Assembly: GCF_002592005.1 (NCBI RefSeq)
Contig: NZ_NVQF01000021.1
Span: forward strand, 1-64,000
Direction of reading: 5' to 3'
Length of the DNA stretch: 64,000 nt
Source: Mycolicibacterium palauense
GTDB taxonomy: Bacteria; Actinomycetota; Actinomycetes; Mycobacteriales; Mycobacteriaceae
The notes beneath the pieces were generated by a model. The model did no database searches. It was given only the letters and a program-made list of their open reading frames with translations, and was not told the DNA's origin. A program made the translations under genes and the position numbers. Each line of letters starts with the position of its first letter. The stretch's first letter is position 1. Positions 25,715 to 33,005 of the stretch are shown here, piece by piece.

Positions 25715-27003
25715 CGCCGCCGCACCCGCACCGTCAGGAAGTGCGCCGCGCAGGAGATACACGGGTCGTAGCAGCGGATCGTGCGCTCGCACAACGTCGT
25801 CAGCGCCGCGTCGTCCAGGCCGTTGTTGGCCGTGGCCACGGTGGTCAGGTCGTGTTCCATCGCGCCCTGATTCTGGGACGTCGGTGCCACAATGTTCGCC
25901 GCGGTGACCATGCCCTCGGCGTCGAGGGCATAGCGGTGGTAGAGCAGGCCCCGCGGCGCCTCGCTGACCCCGTGCCCGGTGCCCGGACCCGGTGTCACCG
26001 CGGAGAACGGCCGCGCGGGTCGCCGGTAGTCGTCGATGATGCGCAGCGCCTCCTCGATCGCATACACCACCTCGACGGCGCGGACCACGATGGCGCGGAA
26101 CGGATTACGGCACTGCGCACCCAGTCCGGCCGACCGCGCCGCCTCGGCGGCCAGCGGCGAGAGCTGCGCGGAGTTCAGCGAATAGCGGGCCAGTGGGCCG
26201 GTGAGGTAGCGCCGCCCGTCCAGGCGGGCCTGCAGTGCGGTGGAGTAGGGCGCCTGGGACTCGACGACGTGCTCGGCGAACTGCGCCGCCTCGAACCGCA
26301 ACCCGGTGCTGGTGGTGACGGTGCCCGTCTCGATGGCGTACTGCTCGGGGGTGTGGGCGGCCAGCAGGTCGTGGTCGACCTCCAGCTCGGGGAACTCGAA
26401 CCCGGCCACCCAGTGCACCGTCTGCACCGCGGCCTCCAGCGCGGTGCGCAACCGCCCGGCCATCACCTGCAGATCCGCGTCGGAGGGCAGCGAGTAGAAC
26501 CCGCCGACGCGCACGTTGACCGGATGCACGGCGCGCCCGCCGAGCAGCTCCAGCAGCTGGTTGCCGGTCTTCTTCAGCGCCAGGCCCCGCTCGACCGCCT
26601 CACGGTGGTCGGCCGCCATCGTCATCGCGTCGGGATAGCCCAGGAAGTCCGGGGCGTGCAGCAGATAGATGTGCAGCGCATGGCTGGAGATCCACTCGCC
26701 GCAGTACAGCAGCCGGCGCAGCGCGGCGATCATCGGGTCCAGCCGCACACCCAGCGCGTCCTCCACCGCGTTGCAGGCGCTGGTCTGGTAGGCCACCGGG
26801 CAGATCCCGCAGATGCGCGCGGTGATGTCGGGGGTCTCCAGCGCCGAGCGGCCCCGCAGGAACGCCTCGAAGAACCGCGGCGGTTCGAAGATGCGCAGCT
26901 CGGCGCGCGCCACCCGGTCACCGTCGAAGGTCACGTCGAAGGCACCCTCGCCCTCCACGCGGGTCATCAGATCCAGCGAGAGGTTGCGCGTCGTGGTGGT
27001 CAT
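25711..27003 (-). CDS. hyhL: [NiFe]-hydrogenase large subunit, group 3b type
   Basis: A 430-aa catalytic subunit. The nickel-iron ligands are Cys65 and Cys68 (RICGIC) and Cys415 and Cys418 (DPCISCAAH). The nine residues after His421 are the tail removed by the protease encoded next. The group is inferred from the four-gene set with FAD/NAD(P)H and iron-sulfur subunits. In M. smegmatis the equivalent Hyh enzyme makes H2 during hypoxia under DosR control. It overlaps the small-subunit gene by 4 bp. Confidence 0.94.
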   Translation of the reverse strand: MTTTTRNLSLDLMTRVEGEGAFDVTFDGDRVARAELRIFEPPRFFEAFLRGRSALETPDITARICGICPVAYQTSACNAVEDALGVRLDPMIAALRRLLYCGEWISSHALHIYLLHAPDFLGYPDAMTMAADHREAVERGLALKKTGNQLLELLGGRAVHPVNVRVGGFYSLPSDADLQVMAGRLRTALEAAVQTVHWVAGFEFPELEVDHDLLAAHTPEQYAIETGTVTTSTGLRFEAAQFAEHVVESQAPYSTALQARLDGRRYLTGPLARYSLNSAQLSPLAAEAARSAGLGAQCRNPFRAIVVRAVEVVYAIEEALRIIDDYRRPARPFSAVTPGPGTGHGVSEAPRGLLYHRYALDAEGMVTAANIVAPTSQNQGAMEHDLTTVATANNGLDDAALTTLCERTIRCYDPCISCAAHFLTVRVRRR

Positions 27004-27773
27004 CGCGTCTCCGGTCCGGTGTTCCAGTCGGCGCCGACGGTGAAGGTCGAGAACACCCGGTCGACCTCGTCCCCGGACATCCCGTCGCGGCGCAGCAGCG
27101 GGATCAGCGTCGGGGTGGCCGGCCGGTCGGCGGGCCCGAAACAGCCGAAACAGCCGCGGTGGTGCGCCGGGCACAGCCCGCCGCAGCCGGCCCGGGTGAC
27201 CGGCCCCAGGCACGGGATGGCCTCGGCGACCGTCAGGCAGACGGTGCCGCGGCGCTTGCACTCGGTGCACACGCTGGACTCCGGCAGCCGCGGCTTGCGC
27301 CCGATCGCCAGGGCCGACAGCGTCTCCAGCAGCTGGCCCCGGTCGATGGGGCAGCCGTGCAGCTCGTAGTCGACCTTGACGTGCGCCGAGGCCGGGGTGG
27401 AGGTGGCCAGGGTGTCCAGGTACTCCGGGTGCGGGTAGACGGCGGCGGCGAACTTCTCGCTGAACGTGTCGCTGTCGGCGAGGTTGCGCAGCGCCTGGAT
27501 CCCGCCCGCGGTGGCGCACGCCCCGATGGTCACCAGCACCCGGCTCTGCTCGCGGATCCGCTGGATGCGCTCCCGGTCGGCCCCGGTGGTGATCGACCCC
27601 TCGACCAGCGTCACGTCGTAGGGACCGTCGATGCGCGCGCTGGAGGCCTCGGCGAAATCGGCGATCTCGAATCGTGCCGCCACGGAGAGCAACTCGTCCT
27701 CGCAGTCGAGCAGCGTCAGCTGGCAGCCGTCGCAGGAGGCGAACTTGAACACCGCCAGGCTCGGTGTGGCCAT
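27000..27773 (-). CDS. hyhS: [NiFe]-hydrogenase small subunit
   Basis: A 257-aa iron-sulfur subunit. FASCDGCQLTLLD gives the proximal-cluster CxxC near the N-terminus. TIGACATAGGIQ, ELHGCPID and a Cys-rich stretch (CTECKRR, IPCLGPVTRAGCGGLCP, HHRGCFGCFGP) supply further cluster ligands. It relays electrons between the NiFe site and the FAD subunit. No Tat signal is present, so the enzyme is cytoplasmic. The ATG lies 1 nt after the hyhG stop. Confidence 0.94.
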   Translation of the reverse strand: MATPSLAVFKFASCDGCQLTLLDCEDELLSVAARFEIADFAEASSARIDGPYDVTLVEGSITTGADRERIQRIREQSRVLVTIGACATAGGIQALRNLADSDTFSEKFAAAVYPHPEYLDTLATSTPASAHVKVDYELHGCPIDRGQLLETLSALAIGRKPRLPESSVCTECKRRGTVCLTVAEAIPCLGPVTRAGCGGLCPAHHRGCFGCFGPADRPATPTLIPLLRRDGMSGDEVDRVFSTFTVGADWNTGPETR

Positions 27774-27774
27774 C

Positions 27775-28659
27775 TCAGAGCTCCTCGACCTGCAGCAGGG
27801 GCGCCGCGACGTCATAGCCGACGACGGGCCCGTCGCGGCACAGCAGCAGCGGCCCCAGCTGGCAGTGCCCGCACCAGCCGATCCCGCAGCGCATGTTGCG
27901 TTCCAGGGACACCCGGATGTCCCGGGCCGCAACACCCTTCCCCATCAGGACCGCGGCGCCGGCGACGATCATCGGTTCCGGGCCGCACACCAGCGCGGTG
28001 GTCCGGTCGGGTCGCACCGGCAGATCACGCAGCGGCTCGGTGACCGCGCCGACCCGCCCGGTCCAGTCGTCGCCGGGATGGTCGACGGTGGCCACCAGCG
28101 ACAGCCGCGGGCCCGCCCACCCGCCGATCTCCGGGCCGAACAGGAAATGCGCCGGGGTGCGCTCCCCGACGATCAGCGCCACCGTGCCGTAGCGGTCGCG
28201 CTCGGCGAGCACCGAGAGCACCACCGGGCGCAGCGGCGCCAGCCCGCAGCCGCCGGCCACGATCACCAGATCCCGCCCGGTCGCGGAGGCCAGGTCCCAG
28301 TCGGTGCCGAACGGGCCGCGCACACCCACCACATCGCCCACGGCGGCGTCGCGCAGCGCGGCGCTGACCGCCCCGACGCGACGGATGGTGTGGGTGAGCA
28401 CGGCCCCGTCGCGGACCGGGTCGCCGCTGTAGGACATCGGGATCTCGCCGATCCCGAAGGCGTAGAGCATGACGAACTGGCCGGGCAGCGGGGTGGCGAG
28501 GCGCTCGCGCAGCGGCTCCAACCGCAGTGTCGCCGACTCGCTGTTCTCGACCGTGCGGGAGCACACCCGGTAGGGCACCGGGGCCATAGCATTGGCACCA
28601 GGACCGGAGCCGGTCGCGGGCGACGGGGTCGGCCGGGTGGGTGCGGCGGTGTCAGTCAT
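27775..28659 (-). CDS. hyhG: Hydrogenase FAD/NAD(P)H-binding subunit
   Basis: A 294-aa ferredoxin-NADP reductase-like subunit. The flavin motif is IPMSYSG, the nucleotide-binding loop GGCGLAPLRP and the NAD(P) end CGPEPMI. A C-terminal [2Fe-2S] site has four cysteines in NMRCGIGWCGHCQLGPLLLC. It exchanges electrons between the hydrogenase and NAD(P)H. The start at 28659 overlaps hyhB by 8 bp. Confidence 0.93.
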   Translation of the reverse strand: MTDTAAPTRPTPSPATGSGPGANAMAPVPYRVCSRTVENSESATLRLEPLRERLATPLPGQFVMLYAFGIGEIPMSYSGDPVRDGAVLTHTIRRVGAVSAALRDAAVGDVVGVRGPFGTDWDLASATGRDLVIVAGGCGLAPLRPVVLSVLAERDRYGTVALIVGERTPAHFLFGPEIGGWAGPRLSLVATVDHPGDDWTGRVGAVTEPLRDLPVRPDRTTALVCGPEPMIVAGAAVLMGKGVAARDIRVSLERNMRCGIGWCGHCQLGPLLLCRDGPVVGYDVAAPLLQVEEL

Positions 28660-29821
28660 CGTCACCGTCCCGGGTACGTTCGGCCAGCCCGGCCAGGGTG
28701 GACATCTCCGCGGTGATGTCGATCCCGGTGGGGCACCAGGCGATACAACGCCCACACCCCACACAGCCCGACATGTCGAACTGGTCGTGCCAGGTGCCCA
28801 GCTTGTGGGTGATCCACTGCCGGTAGCGGGCGGCACCGGACTGGCGGACGCTGCCCTGGTGCACCAGCGAGAAGTCCAGCTCGAAACACGACGCCCAGTG
28901 CTGCCAGCGTTCGGCGTGCCCGCCGGTGAGGTCGGTGACGTCCTCGGTGCTGGTGCAGAAACAGGTTGGGCAGACCATGGTGCAGTTCCCGCAGGTCAGG
29001 CAGCGCGAGGCGACGTCGTCCCAGTGCGGGGACTCCCGCGACTCCAGCAGCAGCGCGCGCAGGTCGGTGTCGGGCATCCGCCGGCCCATCTGGTCGGCGG
29101 CCCGGCGCACCCCGTCGGCGGCGGCGTCGCGATCGGCCGGTGCGGCGGCCTCGTGCGGGATCTGCGCGAGCACCTCGGCGCCCTCGTCGCTGCCGGCCGC
29201 GGCGACATAGCGGCAGCGTTGCCCGTCGACGAGCTCGGTGAGCGCCAGGTCGTAGCCGGGCCCGGCGGCCGGTCCGGTGTGCATCGAGGCGCAGAAGCAC
29301 AGCTCACCGGGTTCGGTGCAGTTCACCGCGACGACGAACACCCGCCGGCGCCGGCCGGTGTAGTGCGAGTCCTCGTGGCCGCCGCCGCCCAGGACGCGGT
29401 CCAGGGTGGCGATGGCGGCGAGGTCGCACCCGCGGACCCCGAGGAAGGCGTAGCGCGGGACAGCCTCGGGTTGTGCGGGTTCGGGGTCACCGGTCAGGTC
29501 GGGGCCGCTCGACCACAGTCTGCGGCGCGGGGGATGCAGGTACTGCTTCCAGGACTGGGGGCCGGCCGAGTGGCCGAACCGCGCACCGTCGCCGCGGTTT
29601 TCGAGGCGGTAGACCCCGGGCTCGGTGTGCACCCCCCAGCCGCGGGGCAGATCGTCGGCCGAGTGCAGCGGACCCAGCTCGATGGCGCTTTCGCCCCGGA
29701 CCGGGCCGATGACCTCACAGCCGCGCTCGCGCAGCACGGTGACGAGGCGGTCCAGGCCCGTCTCGTCGAACACCGCCGTCGGTGGCGTCAGGCCTGGGGT
29801 ACCGGGAGCATCGCAGCCCAT
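28652..29821 (-). CDS. hyhB: Hydrogenase iron-sulfur (4Fe-4S) beta subunit
   Basis: A 389-aa subunit of the sulfhydrogenase/HyhB type. An N-terminal substrate-like domain contains FLGVRGCDLAAIATLDRV and CTEPGELCFCASM. The C-terminal part has two 4Fe-4S motifs: CLTCGNCTMVCP and CVGCGRCIAWCP. It links the FAD subunit to electron carriers. It is the first gene of the operon, has GGATGGAG before the ATG, and sits ~60 bp downstream of a DosR box. No hyp assembly genes are in the window. Confidence 0.93.
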   Translation of the reverse strand: MGCDAPGTPGLTPPTAVFDETGLDRLVTVLRERGCEVIGPVRGESAIELGPLHSADDLPRGWGVHTEPGVYRLENRGDGARFGHSAGPQSWKQYLHPPRRRLWSSGPDLTGDPEPAQPEAVPRYAFLGVRGCDLAAIATLDRVLGGGGHEDSHYTGRRRRVFVVAVNCTEPGELCFCASMHTGPAAGPGYDLALTELVDGQRCRYVAAAGSDEGAEVLAQIPHEAAAPADRDAAADGVRRAADQMGRRMPDTDLRALLLESRESPHWDDVASRCLTCGNCTMVCPTCFCTSTEDVTDLTGGHAERWQHWASCFELDFSLVHQGSVRQSGAARYRQWITHKLGTWHDQFDMSGCVGCGRCIAWCPTGIDITAEMSTLAGLAERTRDGDDD

Positions 29822-29880
29822 GACTCCATCCTGGGGCGGGCCGGCGGCTCCGCGCGTCGGGCGTTCGGCCCGTGGATGGT

Positions 29881-29894
29881 GGCCAAAGGTCCCT
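29881..29894 (-). promoter_or_regulatory. DosR box of the hydrogenase operon
   Basis: On the minus strand the site reads AGGGACCTTTGGCC, which fits the DosR consensus GGGAC followed by AT-rich bases and G-x-CC. It lies about 60 bp upstream of the hyhB start. Hyh hydrogenase is known to be DosR-controlled in M. smegmatis, which supports the call. Confidence 0.72.
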
Positions 29895-29931
29895 GTGCGG
29901 GGCGACCCCGGTGAGTCGACGACCGCTCGCG

Positions 29932-30900
29932 TCAGCGGCCGATCCGCTCGCGCACCATGTCGGTCAGGGTGCGGGTGGCCGGCGCGGGCCGGAAGGACTG
30001 CGCGGCGGCCGTCAGGGCGTCCCGGGAGTCGGCGGACAGCTCGATATCGGCGGCGGCGACGTTGAACTCCAGCTGTTCGACGCTGGAGGCACCCGGGATG
30101 GCCACCACGCCGGGCAGGCTGATCAGCCAGGCCAGCGCCACCTGCGCCGGTTTGGCGTCCACCTCGGCGGCGACCTCGCGCAGCGTGTTCAGCAGCGGCT
30201 CGACGCGGCGCAGGTTCTCGGTCCCGAACAGTGGGTTGACCGCGCGCACGCCGCCGGGCCGGTTGTCGACGCCGTACCTGCCGCCCAGCAGGCCCTGGGC
30301 CAGCGGGCTGTAGGCGATCACCATCCGGTTCTCGCGTTCGGCGAAGGGCACCAGGTCCTCCAGCGGCTGCGGATGCGCCAGCGAGAAGTGCACCTGGTTG
30401 CTGATCACCGGCCGGCCCAGCGCGGCGTCGGCCCTGCGCCACCGCTCCAGCGAGTAGTTCGACACCCCGGCCGCGCCGATGCGGCCCTCGTCGAGCAGGC
30501 TGCGCATGCCCGGCATGATCACCGAATCGGGGATCACCGGGTTGGGCTGGTGCACCTGGTAGAGCGGGATGCGGTCCAGGCCCAACCGGCGGGCGCTGGC
30601 CCGCTCGCGCTGCCGGATCACCGCCGGGAACGGGGCGACGGGGAAGACCTTGCTGGCCACCACCACGTCGGCGCGCTCGTCGCCGAGTGCCTCACCGAGG
30701 ATGCGTTCGCTCTTGCCGAACCCGTAGATCTCGGCGGTGTCGAACAGCGTGACACCCAGGGCGCGGGCGCGGCCGACGATGTCGCGGGCCGCCCCGGCGG
30801 CGTAGGAGTCGCCGTACCCCCACTCCCGCGAGCCGAATTGCCAGGTGCCCAGGCCGATTCGGCTGACCGGTCCGAGGCCGTCGACGTCGAGGAACTTCAT
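29932..30900 (-). CDS. Aldo/keto reductase
   Basis: A 322-aa AKR of the Tas/YajO-like type. The catalytic set reads FDTAEIYGFGKSE (Asp, Tyr), VVASKVFPV (Lys) and LYQVHQPNP (His). The C-terminal NADPH site reads AIPGASSVEQLEFNV. It reduces aldehydes or ketones with NADPH in the cytoplasm; the substrate is unknown. GGAGG before ATG 30900 sets the start. It runs away from the hydrogenase DosR box in the same direction as the hyh genes and is not obviously part of that operon. Confidence 0.92.
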   Translation of the reverse strand: MKFLDVDGLGPVSRIGLGTWQFGSREWGYGDSYAAGAARDIVGRARALGVTLFDTAEIYGFGKSERILGEALGDERADVVVASKVFPVAPFPAVIRQRERASARRLGLDRIPLYQVHQPNPVIPDSVIMPGMRSLLDEGRIGAAGVSNYSLERWRRADAALGRPVISNQVHFSLAHPQPLEDLVPFAERENRMVIAYSPLAQGLLGGRYGVDNRPGGVRAVNPLFGTENLRRVEPLLNTLREVAAEVDAKPAQVALAWLISLPGVVAIPGASSVEQLEFNVAAADIELSADSRDALTAAAQSFRPAPATRTLTDMVRERIGR

Positions 30901-30954
30901 GACCTCCACCGTAGCGGCCCCGGTGGTGGCTCGGTAGCGGTCTGTGCGGCGCTC

Positions 30955-31716
30955 TCAGAGCTGCACGCCGCGCGTCAGTGCGCCGTCGACCAGGAGGTTG
31001 GTGCCGGTGATGAAACTGGCGGCCGTGCTGGACAGGAACACCACGGCGTTGGCCACCTCCTGGGGGGTGGCCATCCGGCCGGTCGGGTTCAGCGCCAGGG
31101 CGGTGGCGAACAGTTCCGGGTCGTTCTCCTCGATCGAGGACCACACCCCGCCGGGGAAGTAGGTGTTGCCGGGGCTGACGGTGTTGGCGCGGATGCCCTG
31201 CCCGGCGTACTTGTAGGCCACGCCCTGGGTGTAGTGGGTGATGGCGGCCTTCATGGTTCCGTACGGCCCTGCGGCGAAGTCGATTTCGCGGCCGGACACG
31301 CTGGCGATGGTGACGATCGAGCCCGCCCCGGCGGCCAGCAGGTGCGGCAGCGCGGCGTCCACCAGGCCCACCGTGCCCAGCAGGTCCACCTCGAAGGTGG
31401 TCTGCCAGTTCTCGGCCGACTCGGGGATGGCCAGCGCGCTGACGTTGGCGACCACCCCGTCGAGCCCGCCCAGCGACTCGGCGGTTCCTGCCACCCAGTC
31501 GGCCAGCGCCGCGGGATCACCGACGTCGACCGCACTGCCCAGCACGGTGGCCCCCTCGGCGGCCAGCTCCTTCTGCGTGTCGGCCACCGCCTCGGCCGTG
31601 CGGGCGCAGTAGGCCACCCGTGCACCCTCGGCCAGCAGTCCCTCCACCACGGCGCGGCCGATGCCGCGGGTGCCGCCGGTGACGGCGAAACGCTTGCCTG
31701 ACAGTCCCAGTTCCAT
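30955..31716 (-). CDS. Short-chain dehydrogenase/reductase
   Basis: A 253-aa classical SDR: TGGTRGIGR cofactor loop, VVANVSA in place of NNAG, catalytic Ser in IASVSGREI, Tyr-x-x-x-Lys in YGTMK, and SPGNTYFPGG. Ala39-Arg in YCARTAE suggests NADP preference. The substrate is not predictable. It is 54 bp upstream (in transcription) of the aldo/keto reductase and may share a transcript with it. Confidence 0.93.
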   Translation of the reverse strand: MELGLSGKRFAVTGGTRGIGRAVVEGLLAEGARVAYCARTAEAVADTQKELAAEGATVLGSAVDVGDPAALADWVAGTAESLGGLDGVVANVSALAIPESAENWQTTFEVDLLGTVGLVDAALPHLLAAGAGSIVTIASVSGREIDFAAGPYGTMKAAITHYTQGVAYKYAGQGIRANTVSPGNTYFPGGVWSSIEENDPELFATALALNPTGRMATPQEVANAVVFLSSTAASFITGTNLLVDGALTRGVQL

Positions 31717-31735
31717 GATGTGCCTCGGCTTTCGG

Positions 31736-31765
31736 CTAGTAGGTGCTAGTAGGTGCTAGTAGGTG
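31736..31765. repeat. 3 x 10-bp tandem repeat across a stop codon
   Basis: CTAGTAGGTG occurs three times perfectly. The third copy contains the stop codon of the acetamidase gene, and the other two form the start of the spacer to the SDR. Each unit carries a stop codon in one frame, so copy number would not change the protein. Confidence 0.95.
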
Positions 31766-32790
31766 ATGGTGCCCAACGCCCGCGCGGCGCCGCGCAATTC
31801 GGCGTGGACGCCGTCGTAGGCGGTCGCGGCCGGCAGTAGCCGCTTGTCGATCTTGGTGACGGCGCTGTAGTTGACGTCGACGACGTTGGCGATCGGCACC
31901 TGCGAGATCTGCGTCAGCAGCTGGTAGGCGTCGAGCGGATGCAGGCCGTACAGCTCGCCCAGCCAGGTGGTCATCTCGACCTGGCTGGCCCGCCACGCCT
32001 CCTCCAGCGGGCGCCCCGACCCGACCGCCATCAGATGGGTGTCGGTCTCCAGCCGCGGCCACGCCGGGCCGCCGCCCTTGATCAGCTCGACGATGACGGT
32101 GACGTTCATCGCGCCCTCCACCGCGGTCCCGCAGGACTCGCCCTCGCCCTGACGGTAGTGGCCGTCGCCCAGGGAGAACAGGGCACCCTCGACGTTGACG
32201 CGCAGATAGCAGGTCGCCCCCGGCGCCATCTCCGGGGTGTCCATGTTGCCGCCGAACGCCTCGGGCACCAGCGACGTGCGCACCTCGCGGCGGGCGGGGG
32301 CCACCCCGACGGTGCCCAGCATCGGGTTGGCGGGCAGGGCGAGCTCGAAATCGCTTCCGCGGGCGCCGAAGTGGGCGGTGAAGCCGACGGTGTGCGTGCT
32401 CGGGTCGTATTCGTAGATCCAGGTGTGTTCGGGCAGCGCCGGCTGCAGGGTGGGGCTGGCCGGAACGCTGGTCAGCCCGCCGAAGAACGGGATCAGCGTG
32501 GAGGCTCCCCAGCTGCGCGCGGGGGTGAGATCCACGAAGTGGACGGCGAGGGTGTCGCCGGGCTCGGCGCCCTCGATGAAGAACGGACCGGTCTGCGGGT
32601 TGAGGTCCTCGGTGTCCAGCGCGATGCTCGCGACGTCGTCGCGGCTGGTGATCCGCCCGCCGTAGGCGTCCTCGGTCCACAGGGTCAGCAAGCTCGGGGT
32701 CCGGATCCGCATCACGGCCTGCGCACCGCCGAAGGTGTAGCTCAGCTGCTCCGCCGTCGGCACGAAGGTGATGTGGTCCATGACAACCAT
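31756..32790 (-). CDS. Acetamidase/formamidase family protein
   Basis: About 344 aa of the FmdA_AmdA family. It shows the N-terminal HITFVPTAEQLSYTFGGAQ, PFFIEGAEPGDTLAVHFVDL and the metal/active-site region CYLRVNVEGALFSLGDGH followed by QGEGESCGTAVE. It hydrolyses small amides to ammonia and an acid. ATG 32790 is chosen because GGGAGG lies 7 nt upstream; ATG 32781 is possible. The frame stays open upstream through the minisatellite at 32856-32985 but that part is not coding. Confidence 0.9.
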   Translation of the reverse strand: MVVMDHITFVPTAEQLSYTFGGAQAVMRIRTPSLLTLWTEDAYGGRITSRDDVASIALDTEDLNPQTGPFFIEGAEPGDTLAVHFVDLTPARSWGASTLIPFFGGLTSVPASPTLQPALPEHTWIYEYDPSTHTVGFTAHFGARGSDFELALPANPMLGTVGVAPARREVRTSLVPEAFGGNMDTPEMAPGATCYLRVNVEGALFSLGDGHYRQGEGESCGTAVEGAMNVTVIVELIKGGGPAWPRLETDTHLMAVGSGRPLEEAWRASQVEMTTWLGELYGLHPLDAYQLLTQISQVPIANVVDVNYSAVTKIDKRLLPAATAYDGVHAELRGAARALGTITY

Positions 32791-32855
32791 CCTCACCCCT
32801 CCCGCCGTGACCCGCCGGGCAAGCGCGGGTTCAGCCGTCGGCCGCCTGGGTGCAT

Positions 32856-32985
32856 CGAGTGTGCGTGTGGATCGGTGGGTGGGTGTGGTGGTGGACCTGG
32901 GCGCAGCGAGTGTGCGTGTGGATCGGTGGGTGGGTGTGGTGGTGGGCCTGGGCGCAGCGAGTGTGCGCTCAGATCGGCGGGTGCG
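32856..32985. repeat. Minisatellite, 2.5 copies of a 51-bp unit
   Basis: Copy 1 (32856-32906) and copy 2 (32907-32957) differ at one base; a degenerate third copy runs to about 32985. The unit is G/T-rich on the plus strand and contains GTGGGTGGGTGTGGTGGTGG. It fills most of the 215-bp spacer between the MmpL and acetamidase genes, as mycobacterial VNTR/MIRU loci do. No other feature is seen in the spacer. Confidence 0.93.
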
Positions 32986-33005
32986 GCGGGGCGCCCCCCG
33001 GCGGG

